Below are positions 12,186 through 23,700 of a stretch of DNA of 64,000 nucleotides, piece after piece. The stretch's first letter is position 1. Every line of letters starts with the position of its first letter. The stretch comes from Vicia villosa. Lineage: Eukaryota; Streptophyta; Magnoliopsida; Fabales; Fabaceae. The DNA is taken from contig NC_081180.1 of assembly GCF_029867415.1 (NCBI RefSeq), positions 142,724,731 to 142,788,730 on the forward strand, read 5' to 3'. The notes beneath the pieces were generated by a model. The model was not told the DNA's origin and searched no databases. It saw only the letters and a list, made by a program, of their open reading frames with translations. A program made the position numbers and the translations under genes.

Positions 12186-13729
12186 AAAAACTATGAGAAA
12201 CAGGATCTCAAAAGTTGAATCCAAAAATATTTGAAAATGATTAAGATAAAATTGTTTGAAATCAATTAAAATGAAAATAAAAAGAAAAAACACAAAAAAT
12301 ACTAAAAATCATTTTTAAATTTTGAAAACAAAAACATGTGGTAGAAAATAAATTTAGAAAATTTTGAAAAAAAATGGGATGAAAAATCATTTAAGAGCTA
12401 TTTTAAAAAGACCTTCTTACTCCCACAAATTTTCAAATCGTATCTAGTTAGTCCTTTCAATCTAAATGGTAGTAACGATGTCATTTTTTTTGTTGGTGTG
12501 ACAAGCGACATGAAATTTAAGGTTTTTACATTTTAATATAATCAGTCAACAAAATTTTAATATAAATTTTAAATTTAAGGTTTTTAAACGACATCCAAAT
12601 CAGTCACTAATTTTTTTTAATATATTCTTAATTTTTTTGATTTTCTAATTTTTTTATATATTTTTATAATATATTCTTAACTTTTTAAAAATATTTTTAA
12701 TACAATCTCATTTTTGAATATAGGAAACGGTAAATCAACAATAAAGCAACACTACAACCATCATGAATATGCAAAACAACAACAATAACAAATTTGATTT
12801 GGTAGAATAAAGAGGAAAATTTTTCCTTTTTGTCTTTAAAATGCTACGATTTATATAAGTATCTAATAAAAAAATTTAAGAATAATAATATTTGTGACCA
12901 CCAAGATCTTATCATCTTTTACATCATTCCATCACTGTTGAAGCAAAAAAGAATTACAGTTGATGTAGAAAATGTTTGAAGCCCAACCACCTTTACGTGC
13001 TTGGAGCTTGTGTTTGTATGTGGAAAGGATATTTGATTGTAAAAAAGAATCGACATCAAGATTTCCCTAACCCAAAAATTATTCCACAAATCGAAATTGT
13101 ATAAACTTTAGAATTATTCCACAAATAAAAAATGTATATACAATCCAAAACTGAAATCTTAATCGAAATCAAAATTGAAAACTAAAGTGAGGTTTGAACA
13201 CCACATAGAAAGAAATTTCCAATAAATTAACTATCAAATTCATTCATTCAAACACAATGAAGTGAGGTTTGTAAAAATTGGTTTATAAATTTGTGGCAAA
13301 TTTTTTTATATGAGATTATGATCTCCATCTTTTATATCTTTTAAAAGTTTGAATTAAAATCTTTATCATTACTATCGTGGCTGACTTGAGATTAAATTTA
13401 TGAATTTTTAATAAATTTTACTTATTATATGGCATACAAATGGCTTGTACCTTAACAAAATAAAATTACATCTATCTATTTCATATTCCTCATCACTGGT
13501 CACGTAGATCATTTCATTGACTTTCATATTCCACATCAGTGTCAATTAGATCATTTATTTGACTTTGACTAATAGAGTAGACAGAAAAAACTAACGTGAT
13601 ACATTTTGTACAATTGATGGATCCTTATGATCTTTTAAAAGTTAAGAGATCGAATTAAACTCGAATACAAGATAATGGGAAAAATGATAAAGAATTCATA
13701 TTTAATTTTAAATAATTAATTTTATTAGC
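12186..13729. repeat. Right copy of duplicated flank
   Basis: Nearly the same as 3671-5184. It sits where the 5' internal part of the copia element (primer site, gag, protease) should be. On the minus strand the sequence just inside the LTR (GTTAATAAAATT) is not a primer-binding site. This supports it being host flank rather than element. The junction with the pol fragment shares a short AAAAACTATGAGAAA-like string, suggesting microhomology. Confidence 0.85.
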
Positions 13730-14813
13730 TGAAGGAGTGAAAAACACTTAGAAAGGGGGGATTGAATAAGGGTTTCTTCTAAAAAAGGTAGATAAAAATA
13801 AATCACACAGTTATTTTTATCCTGGTTCGTTGTTAACAAAACTACTCCAGTCCACCCCTCACAAGGTGATTTACCTCAACTGAGGATTTAATCCACTAAT
13901 CAAACTGATTACAATGGTTCTCCACTTAGATAACTTCTAAGTCTTCTAGAGTCTACAAATCACAACTTGATCACTCTAGGAACTCCCTTTTACAATCAAT
14001 GTAAAATAATATTACAAGAGATTCAAATGCTTCTTAATAAGCTATAATCACAAAGTGATTTTTCTCTTAAGTTTAAATTCTAACACTCACTAAAATATTA
14101 CAAAGTTGTGAGGTTGAAGATGAAGTTCTTCTTGCTTTTGTGTGATTTCAGTTTGACAGTGTTTTGGTTCTTTTTCGTTCAAGAGTTCTTGCTGCTTCTG
14201 AATCAGAACTTCTATATATAGGCGTTAAGGAAATGTGACTGTTGGGAGCATTTAATGCTTTGCGTGAATAGTACACTGTTGCATTTAATGTTTCACTCTT
14301 TTGTCAACTACCTCGAGCCATGCTTCCACTGCTTTTACTGACTTTGCCTTTTGTAGCTTCTAACGTTCTTTTTGTTAGTCAGAGATTTGATGTTATAGCC
14401 TTTTCATCTTGTACTTTCTTCTGGACTCAGATTGTATATAATAAACGTTTGAATATCAGAGTCTTCAGCTTTGGTGCAGATGCAACTTCTCTCTTCAGAC
14501 TTTAGAAGTGCTTTGAGGTGATACCATCAGATCTTCAGAGCTTTGCTTCTGACCGCCATCTTCTGATGCTTTCCAGATCATGTTCTGAAATCTGCAGGAC
14601 CATCTTCTGATGTCTGCCATACCATGTTCTGATGAAGCCATCCAGATCTTCTGGGTCAGAGCTTCTAAACGCTGATTTTGTGCATACTCTTTTAGATTTT
14701 TTCTGAAATGGAAAACGTGAATAATTAGAGTACCACATTCTCTTATACAAAATTCATATATAGTGTTATCATCAAAACTGATAATATTGATCAGAACATT
14801 TCTTGTTCTAACA
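13730..14813 (-). mobile_element. Right LTR (nominal 5' LTR) of SIRE-type copia element
   Basis: 1084 bp, same length as 5185-6268 and differing by scattered substitutions. Minus-strand ends TGTTAGAACAAG and CTCCTTCA. It is followed by ATAAC at 14814-14818, a near target repeat to TTAAC before the left LTR. No primer-binding site adjoins its inner edge. Confidence 0.85.
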
Positions 14814-15053
14814 ATAACTTCTGTATAATTTTTGGATATTTTAATAAAAAAACTTATTTTAACTTATTAATTTAATTAATTAATAATTTAATTTAAAATA
14901 TGAAAAACCCAATAATGTTCCACTTGGCGAGACCTTTTTATTGGACACATTTTTATCTTTTTTTTATCTTAAAAGTAGTATTCTAAAGAGATTATCTTAC
15001 TCCACCCCATAGGTCTCTTATGCACCATGCAAGTTGCCTAAAATGCCCTCTGA

Positions 15054-15683
15054 TTTCGTAGATGTATTTTTGGAAGCACCTTTTTTTTGTTTAAATTTTG
15101 TTTTGTTCCGTAGATGCACATAAGGAAGCTTCCTGAGATGCATCTACGAAAGCATTTGATGTTATATTCGCGCCAAACTCTTCTCCTCCCCCATTCTTCA
15201 CATTTCTCATTTCAAAACTCTCAAACTCTCTCAACCTCAAAAATTAAACTTCCACCAAATTTGTTTTTTTCTCTCTCGATTTCAGCTATTAACGTCAACA
15301 TCAACGATCAACACATTCCAACAACCTAAAAACTCAATTTAATCGATAAGTTTTTCGTGTTTTCGAGTTATTTTAGAGTATTTCCCGTAATAGAGTTTGA
15401 ATAGATTTTTAGGTATAGAAAATATTAGATAGTTTTAGAAATATAGTTTAGAGACAATGTAGGTATTTTTGGAAGTGTAAAACAGACGATCAAGCCACCA
15501 AAATGGGGTTTTTAACCCTCTGCAACAATGACCAGACGCCATTATTGCGTTTTAGAGGTTTCAGAATGTTCCCTAGATGCATATACGGAACAAAAGAAAC
15601 GTTAGGTTGTTTCGTAGATTCACCTACAGAAGAAACCTAGTTTTTTGAAATGTAAGGTACTTTCGTAGATGCATCTACGAAAG
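15054..15683. repeat. Subterminal palindromic motif, left cluster
   Basis: Copies of a roughly 22-bp motif close to TTTCGTAGATGCATCTACGAAA occur at about 15054, 15106, 15134, 15569, 15610 and 15660. The copy at 15661-15683 is an almost perfect palindrome. Further copies occur at the other end of the element (about 23521, 23561 and 23613). Such clusters at both ends are typical of transposase-binding subterminal repeats, but that function is inferred. Confidence 0.65.
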
Positions 15684-16492
15684 AGTTTCACAGGTGCACA
15701 TACGGAAGTAAATTTGTTTTTTTTCCCTTTTGTTGTTATAGCTAAATTGTATCTAACTCGAATTTATTTGTAATATAATGCAGATATTATGGCCGACCAT
15801 CCATACAGACTTATACGTGGGAGGGTTGTACAACATGCCTCCGTGCGGCATGAACGGATGCAGGTAGTGTCACATGTGACTGATGGAGCTGCCATTCCAA
15901 CAACTGTACCTGCTACACCCGTTCTAATTGAGGGGCCTTCCCCGACTACTACTGAGCCGTGGTTCCAAGATGTCCTCTCAGCTTCTGGGCTGAAGGACCT
16001 CTGTCAGGTCGGATTCCACACTATACATAATGGGATGCTGATGACATTTGCAGAGAGGTGGCATCAGAGACTTCGTCATTTCATCTTCCTCATGGTGAGG
16101 GTACCATCACTCTTGACGACGTTGCATGCCTCCGGCATATACTTATCAGGGGTACCCTTCTTGGTCACGGTATGATGAAGAAGGGGGAAGCGAGGGAGAT
16201 GCTGATTAAGGAGCTTGAGGCTTATCCTGAGGACGCGCTTGAGGAGGTGGAGAGGACCCGCGGGGCGCACGTGAGATTTCACTTCTTGACGCGACAGTAC
16301 GAGGACGAACTCCTTGCGGCACAGGCTGCTGCTGATGACAACACAGAGGTGGATATACACAGGCAGCGAGTGCTGAGATGTTACTTCCTATTTTTGTTAG
16401 GCACCTAGCTGTTTGTGGACACGAGGTCGTTGTACACAGACGTCGTTTATCTGAAGTACTTATCAAATTCCGCACGTGTCCATGACGTACAA

Positions 16493-18756
16493 TGTAACGT
16501 CCCGGATTTTCATCCAAGATATGACTTAGAAATTATCAATTATACTTGTTTAAACGAAAGTAAAATGGTTTAAAATGAAATACATTCAACTTCAATCCAA
16601 ATTCCTAAGCGAAAAACCGCACTTCTAATTAAATAAAAAAAATAATAAATAAATAACTTCAAAATTTAATGCGGACGATATAATTACTACATAATATTGC
16701 TTAAAAGAAAATCCCTTTTTCCCCACGATCACACATCAGACAACATCACTCACTTTGAAGTCCTGCATCCATACCTAAAATATTGTTGTAAGGGTCAGTC
16801 ACTCATGTCAAACTAAACCAAACAAGAATTAAAAATCAGACAAATATAAATACATATGTCATGTTCAAGAAAATTTAATAAGAGTACTCATCAACGATTA
16901 CTAACAACAACACGGTCAACTTGAGACGGGATACACGTTCAAGAAAATCATAACTATCAACCATCCACGTTATGTCGGTCATATGCAAAATATGAATGCT
17001 CTTAAACTATATGATCCGGATATTTCAGCCCGCCACTAAGACACCACAAAGAATTCATCTCATATCAATGAGGAAAATAACCCGCCACTAAGGCACCACA
17101 CAAAATGCATATGCCATGTCATGCCATGCATGATGACAAATATAATTATAATTACCCGCCACTAAGGCATCCACACAGAAATTCTACCCGCCACTAAGGC
17201 AACAAAAATATAACACAATATTCATTCATATTCATGTGTATGTAAGATTTTCCTTTTCCGCCATAATATTCACTATGTCATAGATATTTATCCTGATGAT
17301 AATTCACATTACAACATATGTATTTATTGATCATTGACTTACAATAACCACACACACAATAATTATGTACCACATTTGTATATTAATACACATGCATTCA
17401 AAAGCATCTAGCTACAACAATAGGTATACACTAAATTATTTACACTATCAGACATACATTTCAAGTAACTAGCAAGACAGATTTTAATAACGACCGATGT
17501 CACTTAATTTACTAACTTTAGATATATTACACTAATTTAATTTTAAAAAACTTGCTTTAATAATATTTACTTTCAAAGGACATGACTTTCCATTCTAGTT
17601 GAAATTTCTAGAACAAAATGCTAATTTCTAACATGCATATTCATTTCAATTTAGCTAACCAAATGACTATATATAAATCACGTGAAACCTATAATATTTA
17701 CAACCACACAATATAAATCGAGTGAAGTCTATAATATTTACAACCACACAATTGTACTACCCTCTCTTATTACTATCCTAGAACTATTTGATTAGTCTAT
17801 GATGTTTAGCAACACATACAAAAATGCACCTATATGGTTCTAAACACAAAATTAATTAAACAAAGATCCATATCTATTTTTCGATTAGAGTTTTAATTTA
17901 AATCTCTAAAACATTGAAATATATATATATAATATCTACCTAAGATCTAATTCAAGTCTAATTTAGAGTTACATGAGAAAAAACCCTTACCTTAATGTTT
18001 TCATTGACACCACTTCAATTGATATTCTCACAGCAGCCACAAAACGAGATAAGCAAAATGTTGATGATGAACAACAAGGATAAAAATATTTTAACGCCAA
18101 ATATACATTTATTTTTGTTCGGTAAAAGGTTTATATGCGAACTCTATGGAGGTTTAGAGATGGAAGTTGAGAAAAAATGAAACATCGTGTAATTCTAAAA
18201 ATTAGGAGCCAAGAGTATTGAGTTAGTGGAAGGACTTATTCAACTTGTAAATAGGAAGAGAGAGAAAAATTTGACCTAATCTAATTTCATAATATTATTA
18301 TTATTATTATGGATTAATATTTAATAACTATTACCAATAAGTAATTTTTCTTAACTCCTCACGTCTCATTCTTTCTCCTATATTTTTTTTATTCGTTTTG
18401 TTTTTTTTTTCTTTCTTTTTAAAACTCCACCTCATCATTTTATTTTTAATTAAAAAAAATTCACATTAAAATTCTTTAATTATAAAAATAATAGAATAAT
18501 AAATATAATAATATTAATTATTAAATATAATCAATATATTTATAAAATTAACTAAATAAAGGAGGTATAAGAATAATAATTTTAATATTATCTAGTTATC
18601 AAAATAATTATATTAGAAGGATTGAAACAAATAGCTAGAATAAATTGATAATAATACTTAATTAAGATGTAAATATACGCATAAAATAAATTATTCACTA
18701 ATTTTTTTTTGTAAAATGATAAATATGTATCGCGTATAAAATATCGGGATGTTACA
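16493..18756 (-). repeat. Left (3') LTR of LARD-like element
   Basis: 2264 bp. It lacks the Stowaway insertion and has only a 13-bp AT run (about 17919-17931) where the other LTR has 85 bp. It therefore shows the empty site for the MITE at about 18310-18325. It contains three to four copies of a CCGCCACTAAGGCA motif between 17030 and 17200. Confidence 0.92.
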
Positions 18757-19474
18757 TTCTTACCCCTTTAAAATAGTTTCGTCCTCGAAACTTATAAAAG
18801 TCAGCAATAATAAAATCAATATTTATATAATACGAAGTTAAAATATTATAACACATAAATAAAATAGTTATAATAGATTATAAGTCTAAGACTTACACTA
18901 TTACATCTAAAATAATAATTGTATCCTCACTAAAAGATTGAGATAAATAAAAAAAACACTTAAAAAAATACTACCTTAAAACTATTCAGCTCCTCTTATA
19001 TAAATTCACAATTGAAAACTATAATCAATTTTTTTTAGTATACATTTTTGTTAATTGTTCATTTAAGTTTATAACAACTAATAAAATAAAATAAAATGTC
19101 ACACTTTTCCTACTCACTCTGATCTCAAATGTATATGATAGTTAAATTGTATACCTCAAGTAAGCTAAAGTATTTTTTTTCATTAAAATCAAAATTACAT
19201 ATTCTAAAATATTAAAATAAATAGACAATAACAAACATTTTTATATTTACAACTATAAAACATAAACACAATAACAAACACATAGATCACATGATTACAA
19301 ATCAAGGCATACTATGACTACAAATAACTATTGATCATCTTAGTAATAAAGAGACAATTAATAGCAAGTCTAAAACAAGGACATCAAAACATTCACACAT
19401 AATTCAAAGCAAGCGTCACACACATTCATCCCAACCCAAAATATTTGTCCGAGGATTATTGCTCTGATACCAAT
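18757..19474 (-). other. 718-bp noncoding core of LARD-like element
   Basis: AT-rich, with no open frame or domain. On the minus strand it begins with the primer site (19461-19472, two bases from the LTR) and ends with the polypurine tract beside 18757. All coding capacity for gag and pol is absent, so mobility must depend on proteins from another element. Confidence 0.85.
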
Positions 19475-20898
19475 TGTAACGTCCCGGATTTTCATCCAAG
19501 ATATGACTTAGAAATTATCAATTATACTTGTTTAAACGAAAGTAAAATGGTTTAAAATGAAATACATTCAACTTCAATCCAAATTCCTAAGCGAAAAACC
19601 GCACTTCTAATTACATAAAAAAAATAATAAATAAATAACTTCAAAATTTAATGCGGACGATTTAATTACTACATAATATTGCTTAAAAGAAAATCCCTTT
19701 TTCCCCACGATCACACATCAGACAACATCACTCACTTTGAAGTCCTGCATCCATACCTAAAATATTGTTGTAAGGGTCAGTCACTCATGTCAAACTAAAC
19801 CAAACAAGAATTAAAAATCAGACAAATATAAATACATATGTCATGTTCAAGAAAATTTAATAAGAGTACTCATCAACGATTACTAACAACAACACGGTCA
19901 ACTTGAGACGGGATACACGTTCAAGAAAATCATAACTATCAACCATCCATGTTATGTCGGTCATATGCAAAATATGAATGCTCTTAAACTATATGATCCG
20001 GATATTTCAGCCCGCCACTAAGGCACCACAAAGAATTCATCTCATATCAATGAGGAAAATAACCCGCCACTAAGGCACCACACAAAATGCATATGCCATG
20101 TCATGCCATGCATGATGACAAATATAATTATAATTACCCGCCACTAAGGCATCCACACAGAAATTCTACCCGCCACTAAGGCAACAAAAATATAACACAA
20201 TATTCATTCATATTCATGTGTATGTAAGATTTTCCTTTTCCGCCATAATATTCACTATGTCATAGATATTTATCCTGATGATAATTCACATTACAACATA
20301 TGTATTTATTGATCATTGACTTACAATAACCACACACACAATAATTATGTACCACATTTGTATATTAATACACATGCATTCAAAAGCATCTAGCTACAAC
20401 AATAGGTATACACTAAATTATTTACACTATCAGACATACATTTCAAGTAACTAGCAAGACAGATTTTAATAACGACCGATGCCACTTAATTTACTAACTT
20501 TAGATATATTACACTAATTTAATTTTAAAAAACTTGCTTTAATAATATTTACTTTCACAGGACATGACTTTCCATTCTAGTTGAAATTTCTAGAACAAAA
20601 TGCTAATTTCTAACATGCATATTCATTTCAATTTAGCTAACCAAATGACTATATATAAATCACGTGAAACCTATAATATTTACAACCACACAATATAAAT
20701 CGAGTGAAGTCTATAATATTTACAACCACACAATTGTACTACCCTCTCTTATTACTATCCTAGAACTATTTGATTAGCCTATGGTGTTTAGCAACACATA
20801 CAAAAATGCACCTATATGCTTCTAAACACAAAATTAATTAAACAAAGATCCATATCTATTTTTCGATTAGAGTTTTAATTTAAATCTCTAAAACATTG

Positions 20899-20900
<2 letters not shown>

Positions 20901-20985
<85 letters not shown>
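20901..20985. repeat. (AT)n microsatellite
   Basis: About 42 AT repeats inside the right LTR. The same place in the left LTR has about six. The expansion therefore happened after, or was contracted in the partner since, insertion of the element. Confidence 0.97.
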
Positions 20986-20989
<4 letters not shown>

Positions 20990-21377
20990 CTACCTAAGAT
21001 CTAATTCAAGTCTAATTTAGAGTTACATGAGAAAAAACCCTTACCTTAATGTTTTCATTGACACCACTTCAATTGATATTCTCACAGCAGCCACAAAACG
21101 AGATAAGCAAAATGTTGATGATGAACAACAAGGATAAAAATATTTTAACGCCAAATATACATTTATTTTTGTTCGGTAAAAGGTTTATATGCGAACTCTA
21201 TGGAGGTTTAGAGATGGAAGTTGAGAAAAAATGAAACATCGTGTAATTTTAAAAATTAGGAGCCAAGAGTATTGAGTTAGTGGAAGGACTTATTCAACTT
21301 GTAAATAGGAAGAGAGAGAAAAATTTGACCTAATCTAATTTCATAATATTATTATTATTATGGATTAATATTTAATA

Positions 21378-21523
21378 CTACCTCTGTTCCTTTATATAAG
21401 AGACAATTCACTTTTTAGATTCATTGAATAATTAATGTATCTAGTCAATATACATATCAGATACATTGATTATTCAATGAACCTAAAAAATGAAATGTCT
21501 CTTATATATAGGAACGGAGGTAG
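21378..21523. mobile_element. Stowaway-type (Tc1/Mariner) MITE
   Basis: 146 bp with terminal inverted repeats CTACCTCTGTTCC and GGAACGGAGGTAG. It is flanked by TA on both sides (21376-21377 and 21524-21525). The empty site with a single TA is visible in the sister LTR. The interior is a near-perfect long inverted repeat, so its transcript would fold into a hairpin. Confidence 0.95.
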
Positions 21524-22942
21524 TAACTATTACCAATAAGTAATTTTTCTTAACTCCTCACGTCTCATTCTTTCTCCTATATTTTTTTTTATTCGTTTTG
21601 TTTTTTTTTTCTTTCTTTTTAAAACTCCACCTCATCATTTTATTTTTAATTAAAAAAAATTCACATTAAAATTCTTTAATTATAAAAATAATAGAATAAC
21701 AAATATAATAATATTAATTATTAAATATAATCAATATATTTATAAAATTAACTAAATAAAGGAGGTATAAGAATAATAATTTTAATATTATCGAGTTATC
21801 AAAATAATTATATTAGAAGGATTGAAACAAATAGCTAGAATAAATTGATAATAATACTTAATTAAGATGTAAATATACGCATAAAATAAATTATTCACTA
21901 ATTTTTTTTTGTAAAATGATAAATATGTATCGCGTATAAAATATCGGGATATTACATACAACTACCATAGACTCAGAGAGAGATGCTTGTGGAAGGAAAG
22001 GACTGTGGCTGACGGTTGTACCCTTTTAGTGGTAACAATCTTTCATCCTTATACTTTTTATCAAATTTTGTTATATATTTGTGATAATATGTTTGATCCC
22101 CGTGCTTTTTTTTTCAGGTTTGGATATTACAGTACTTGCCAAACATTATTGGCTGGGGAGAGGTGCCGGAGTACACTGGGTCATGCCGCGTGCTAGAGCC
22201 TTCACCCCCTTAGAGGGAAACAGGTGCCGGATCCTTACAGGCGCTATCTTGACCGCATTGGTGCTGAGGACGTCCGATACGACTACAATGCTAATCACTA
22301 TGAGACAATTTCGTTTGATGAGATCGCACTATATTCTGGATGGTTGGCTTTCAGTTCGACCATCATTGTTCGTTATCTTCCGGAGCGCGTCATGCGGCAG
22401 TTCGGCTACCAGCAGATGATACCTTGCCACCCTTCTGTCTCCGCTCCTATCGCCATGACCCGTCGGCAGCTAGATGATGTCTTTGCAGACTTTGAGAATC
22501 ACATGGTTTCTGACGAGGCTCGGGCGACCAGATTAGAGGTAGATTGGAGCTGCGTTGACGACACATCACCTGGTACTACAAGGTGTCACAATCATACATG
22601 ATTCCCACTACACCGAGATCACCACCTAGACAAGCCAATTAGGAGATTTTGCAGACTTATCAGTCTCAATTGGATCACACTGACGATGTTCTTCAACGGT
22701 GTCGTCAAATAGCTGTCATGGCACAGGCAGGTATTGCCGATGGTTTCTTCCTTGAGAGGTTTGATGGCAGACGTGTAGTGGATGGTATCATTAAGATCGC
22801 AGAGGAGACATTTTTGTACCATCGACATCGTGCTAGGACAGGTGGGGCACTTGACGGTAGAGGCAGAGTAGGCAACAGACGTCGTGATGGATGCAGAGGC
22901 GGGGCTAGAGGCAGAGGAGTGGCGGGGGATGATGTCCGACAC

Positions 22943-23286
22943 TAGGGGTGGCAAAACGGGCCCGGCCTACGGTAAAAGCCCGTTTTACCCGCACTTTTTT
23001 GCGGGGCGGGGGGAGGTTTTAGGCCCGCTCCCTTTAGTGTCCCCGCCCCGCCCCGCCCCGTTTTTTTACGGGCTTTTGCGGGCATGAGTTTTTTCATACA
23101 ATTTTACTATTTTTAGGCCTAAAAAATTCAATGTCCGCGGGTTTTCCCCGCCCCGCACTCATTTTTTTGCGGGGCGGGAGAAGGTTTTAGACCCGCACTC
23201 TCTAATATCCCCGCCGCGCCCCGTTTTTTCGCGGGCTTTTGCGGGGCGGGCCTAAACGGTGCAGGCATGCCCGTTTGCCACCCCTA
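22943..23286. mobile_element. hAT-type MITE in 3' end of PMD gene
   Basis: 344 bp, strikingly GC-rich against its surroundings. Ends are TAGGGGTGGCAAAACGGGC and the inverse GCCCGTTTGCCACCCCTA. A perfect 8-bp target repeat TCCGACAC flanks it (22935-22942 and 23287-23294), the length typical of hAT elements. Its first three bases, TAG, form the present stop codon of the PMD frame. Confidence 0.95.
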
Positions 23287-23520
23287 TCCGACACACACAT
23301 TGGTGATGCCAGAGATTTTTTTGATGTCTTTATTTTTATTTCATTTATGTATTTTTATTTTGATTATGTATTTGACATTATGACTGATGATTTATACGAT
23401 GTATTATTTTGGTGTACTATATTTCGTTGTCTTTACATTGCATTACTTTAATGTTCCATTTTTGTTATAAAAATTGGAGTTTATGAGTGAAATGCAGGTG
23501 ATTTTATATATAGCAGAATG

Positions 23521-23640
23521 TTCCGCAAGTACATCTACGAAACACTTTGTTTTTAGCATGTTCCGTATATGTACCTACGGAAAAAATTAATTTTTTTTTT
23601 AAAAAAAAAGTTGCTTTCGAATGTGCATCTAGGAAACATA
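23521..23640. repeat. Subterminal palindromic motif, right cluster
   Basis: Three degenerate copies of the TTCCGTAGATGCATCTACGGAA-like motif at about 23521-23542, 23561-23582 and 23613-23636. They mirror the left cluster at 15054-15683 and help delimit the PMD-carrying element. Confidence 0.6.
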
Positions 23641-23700
23641 ATTGGAATTTCGCCAGGTGACTTAAAGAATTAAGGGGTGTGATGAGATATCACTTTCTAA

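Larger units (their letters stand above)
16493..21956 (-). mobile_element. LARD-like non-autonomous LTR retrotransposon, complete
   Basis: Two long direct repeats (16493-18756, 2264 bp; 19475-21956, 2482 bp) begin TGTAACGTCCCGG and end GGGAT(G/A)TTACA. They enclose only 718 bp with no coding capacity. A perfect 5-bp target repeat TACAA flanks it (16488-16492 and 21957-21961). Orientation is minus: the reverse complement of GCTCTGATACCA (19461-19472), beside the right LTR, is the initiator-Met tRNA primer site. A polypurine string (AAAGGGGTAAGAA on the minus strand) abuts the left LTR. About a dozen LTR-LTR substitutions by eye imply a fairly recent insertion. The edge motif TTCGAGGACGAAAC before the polypurine tract is common in Ty3/gypsy chromoviruses, the likely helper group (inference). 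Confidence 0.93.
19475..21956 (-). repeat. Right (5') LTR of LARD-like element
   Basis: 2482 bp. Longer than its partner by 218 bp, accounted for by a 146-bp Stowaway MITE plus its TA repeat, about 72 bp of extra AT repeat, and small indels. Confidence 0.92.
15789..22945 (+). pseudogene. Plant mobile domain (PMD/MAIN-like) gene, interrupted
   Basis: The N-terminal frame starts MADHPYRLIRGRVVQ at 15789. It reaches the PMD core (FAERWH...ETSSFHLPHGEG, TITLDDV) only through a one-base frameshift near 16062. The frame stops at 16406-16408 in a position where the family reads LLGT.LFVD. A 5.46-kb LTR element is inserted at 16492/16493. The gene resumes after 21961 (WKERTVADGCTLL), has a plausible intron (donor near 22026, acceptor TTTTTTTTCAG near 22117), and continues with LQYLPNIIGWGEVPEY, YNANHYETISFDEIALYSGW and an Arg/Gly-rich C-terminus. 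Its present stop (22943-22945) is supplied by a hAT MITE; the older frame would end four codons later. PMD proteins in Arabidopsis act in transposon silencing and genome stability, but copies inside transposons have unknown roles. Confidence 0.85.
14987..23694 (+). mobile_element. Probable TIR DNA element carrying a PMD gene (nested host)
   Basis: The left edge AGAGATTATCTTACTCCACCCC (14987 on) and the reverse complement of the right edge AGTGATATCTCATCACACCCC (ending 23694) form an imperfect inverted repeat. Both are flanked by TTCTAA (14981-14986 and 23695-23700). Near both ends lie copies of a palindrome-like motif around TTCGTAGATGCATCTACGAA. Removing the two insertions and their target repeats leaves about 2.9 kb with one PMD gene. 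PMD genes are known passengers of Mutator-like and gypsy elements. No transposase is present. The borders and superfamily are inference; a 6-bp repeat is shorter than the 9 bp usual for Mutator-like elements. Confidence 0.5.

Noticed and set aside
18001..18180. Identical 61-codon frame in both LARD LTRs (also at 21049-21234)
   Set aside because: It is identical only because the LTRs are near-identical. It has no domain and lies in a noncoding LTR.
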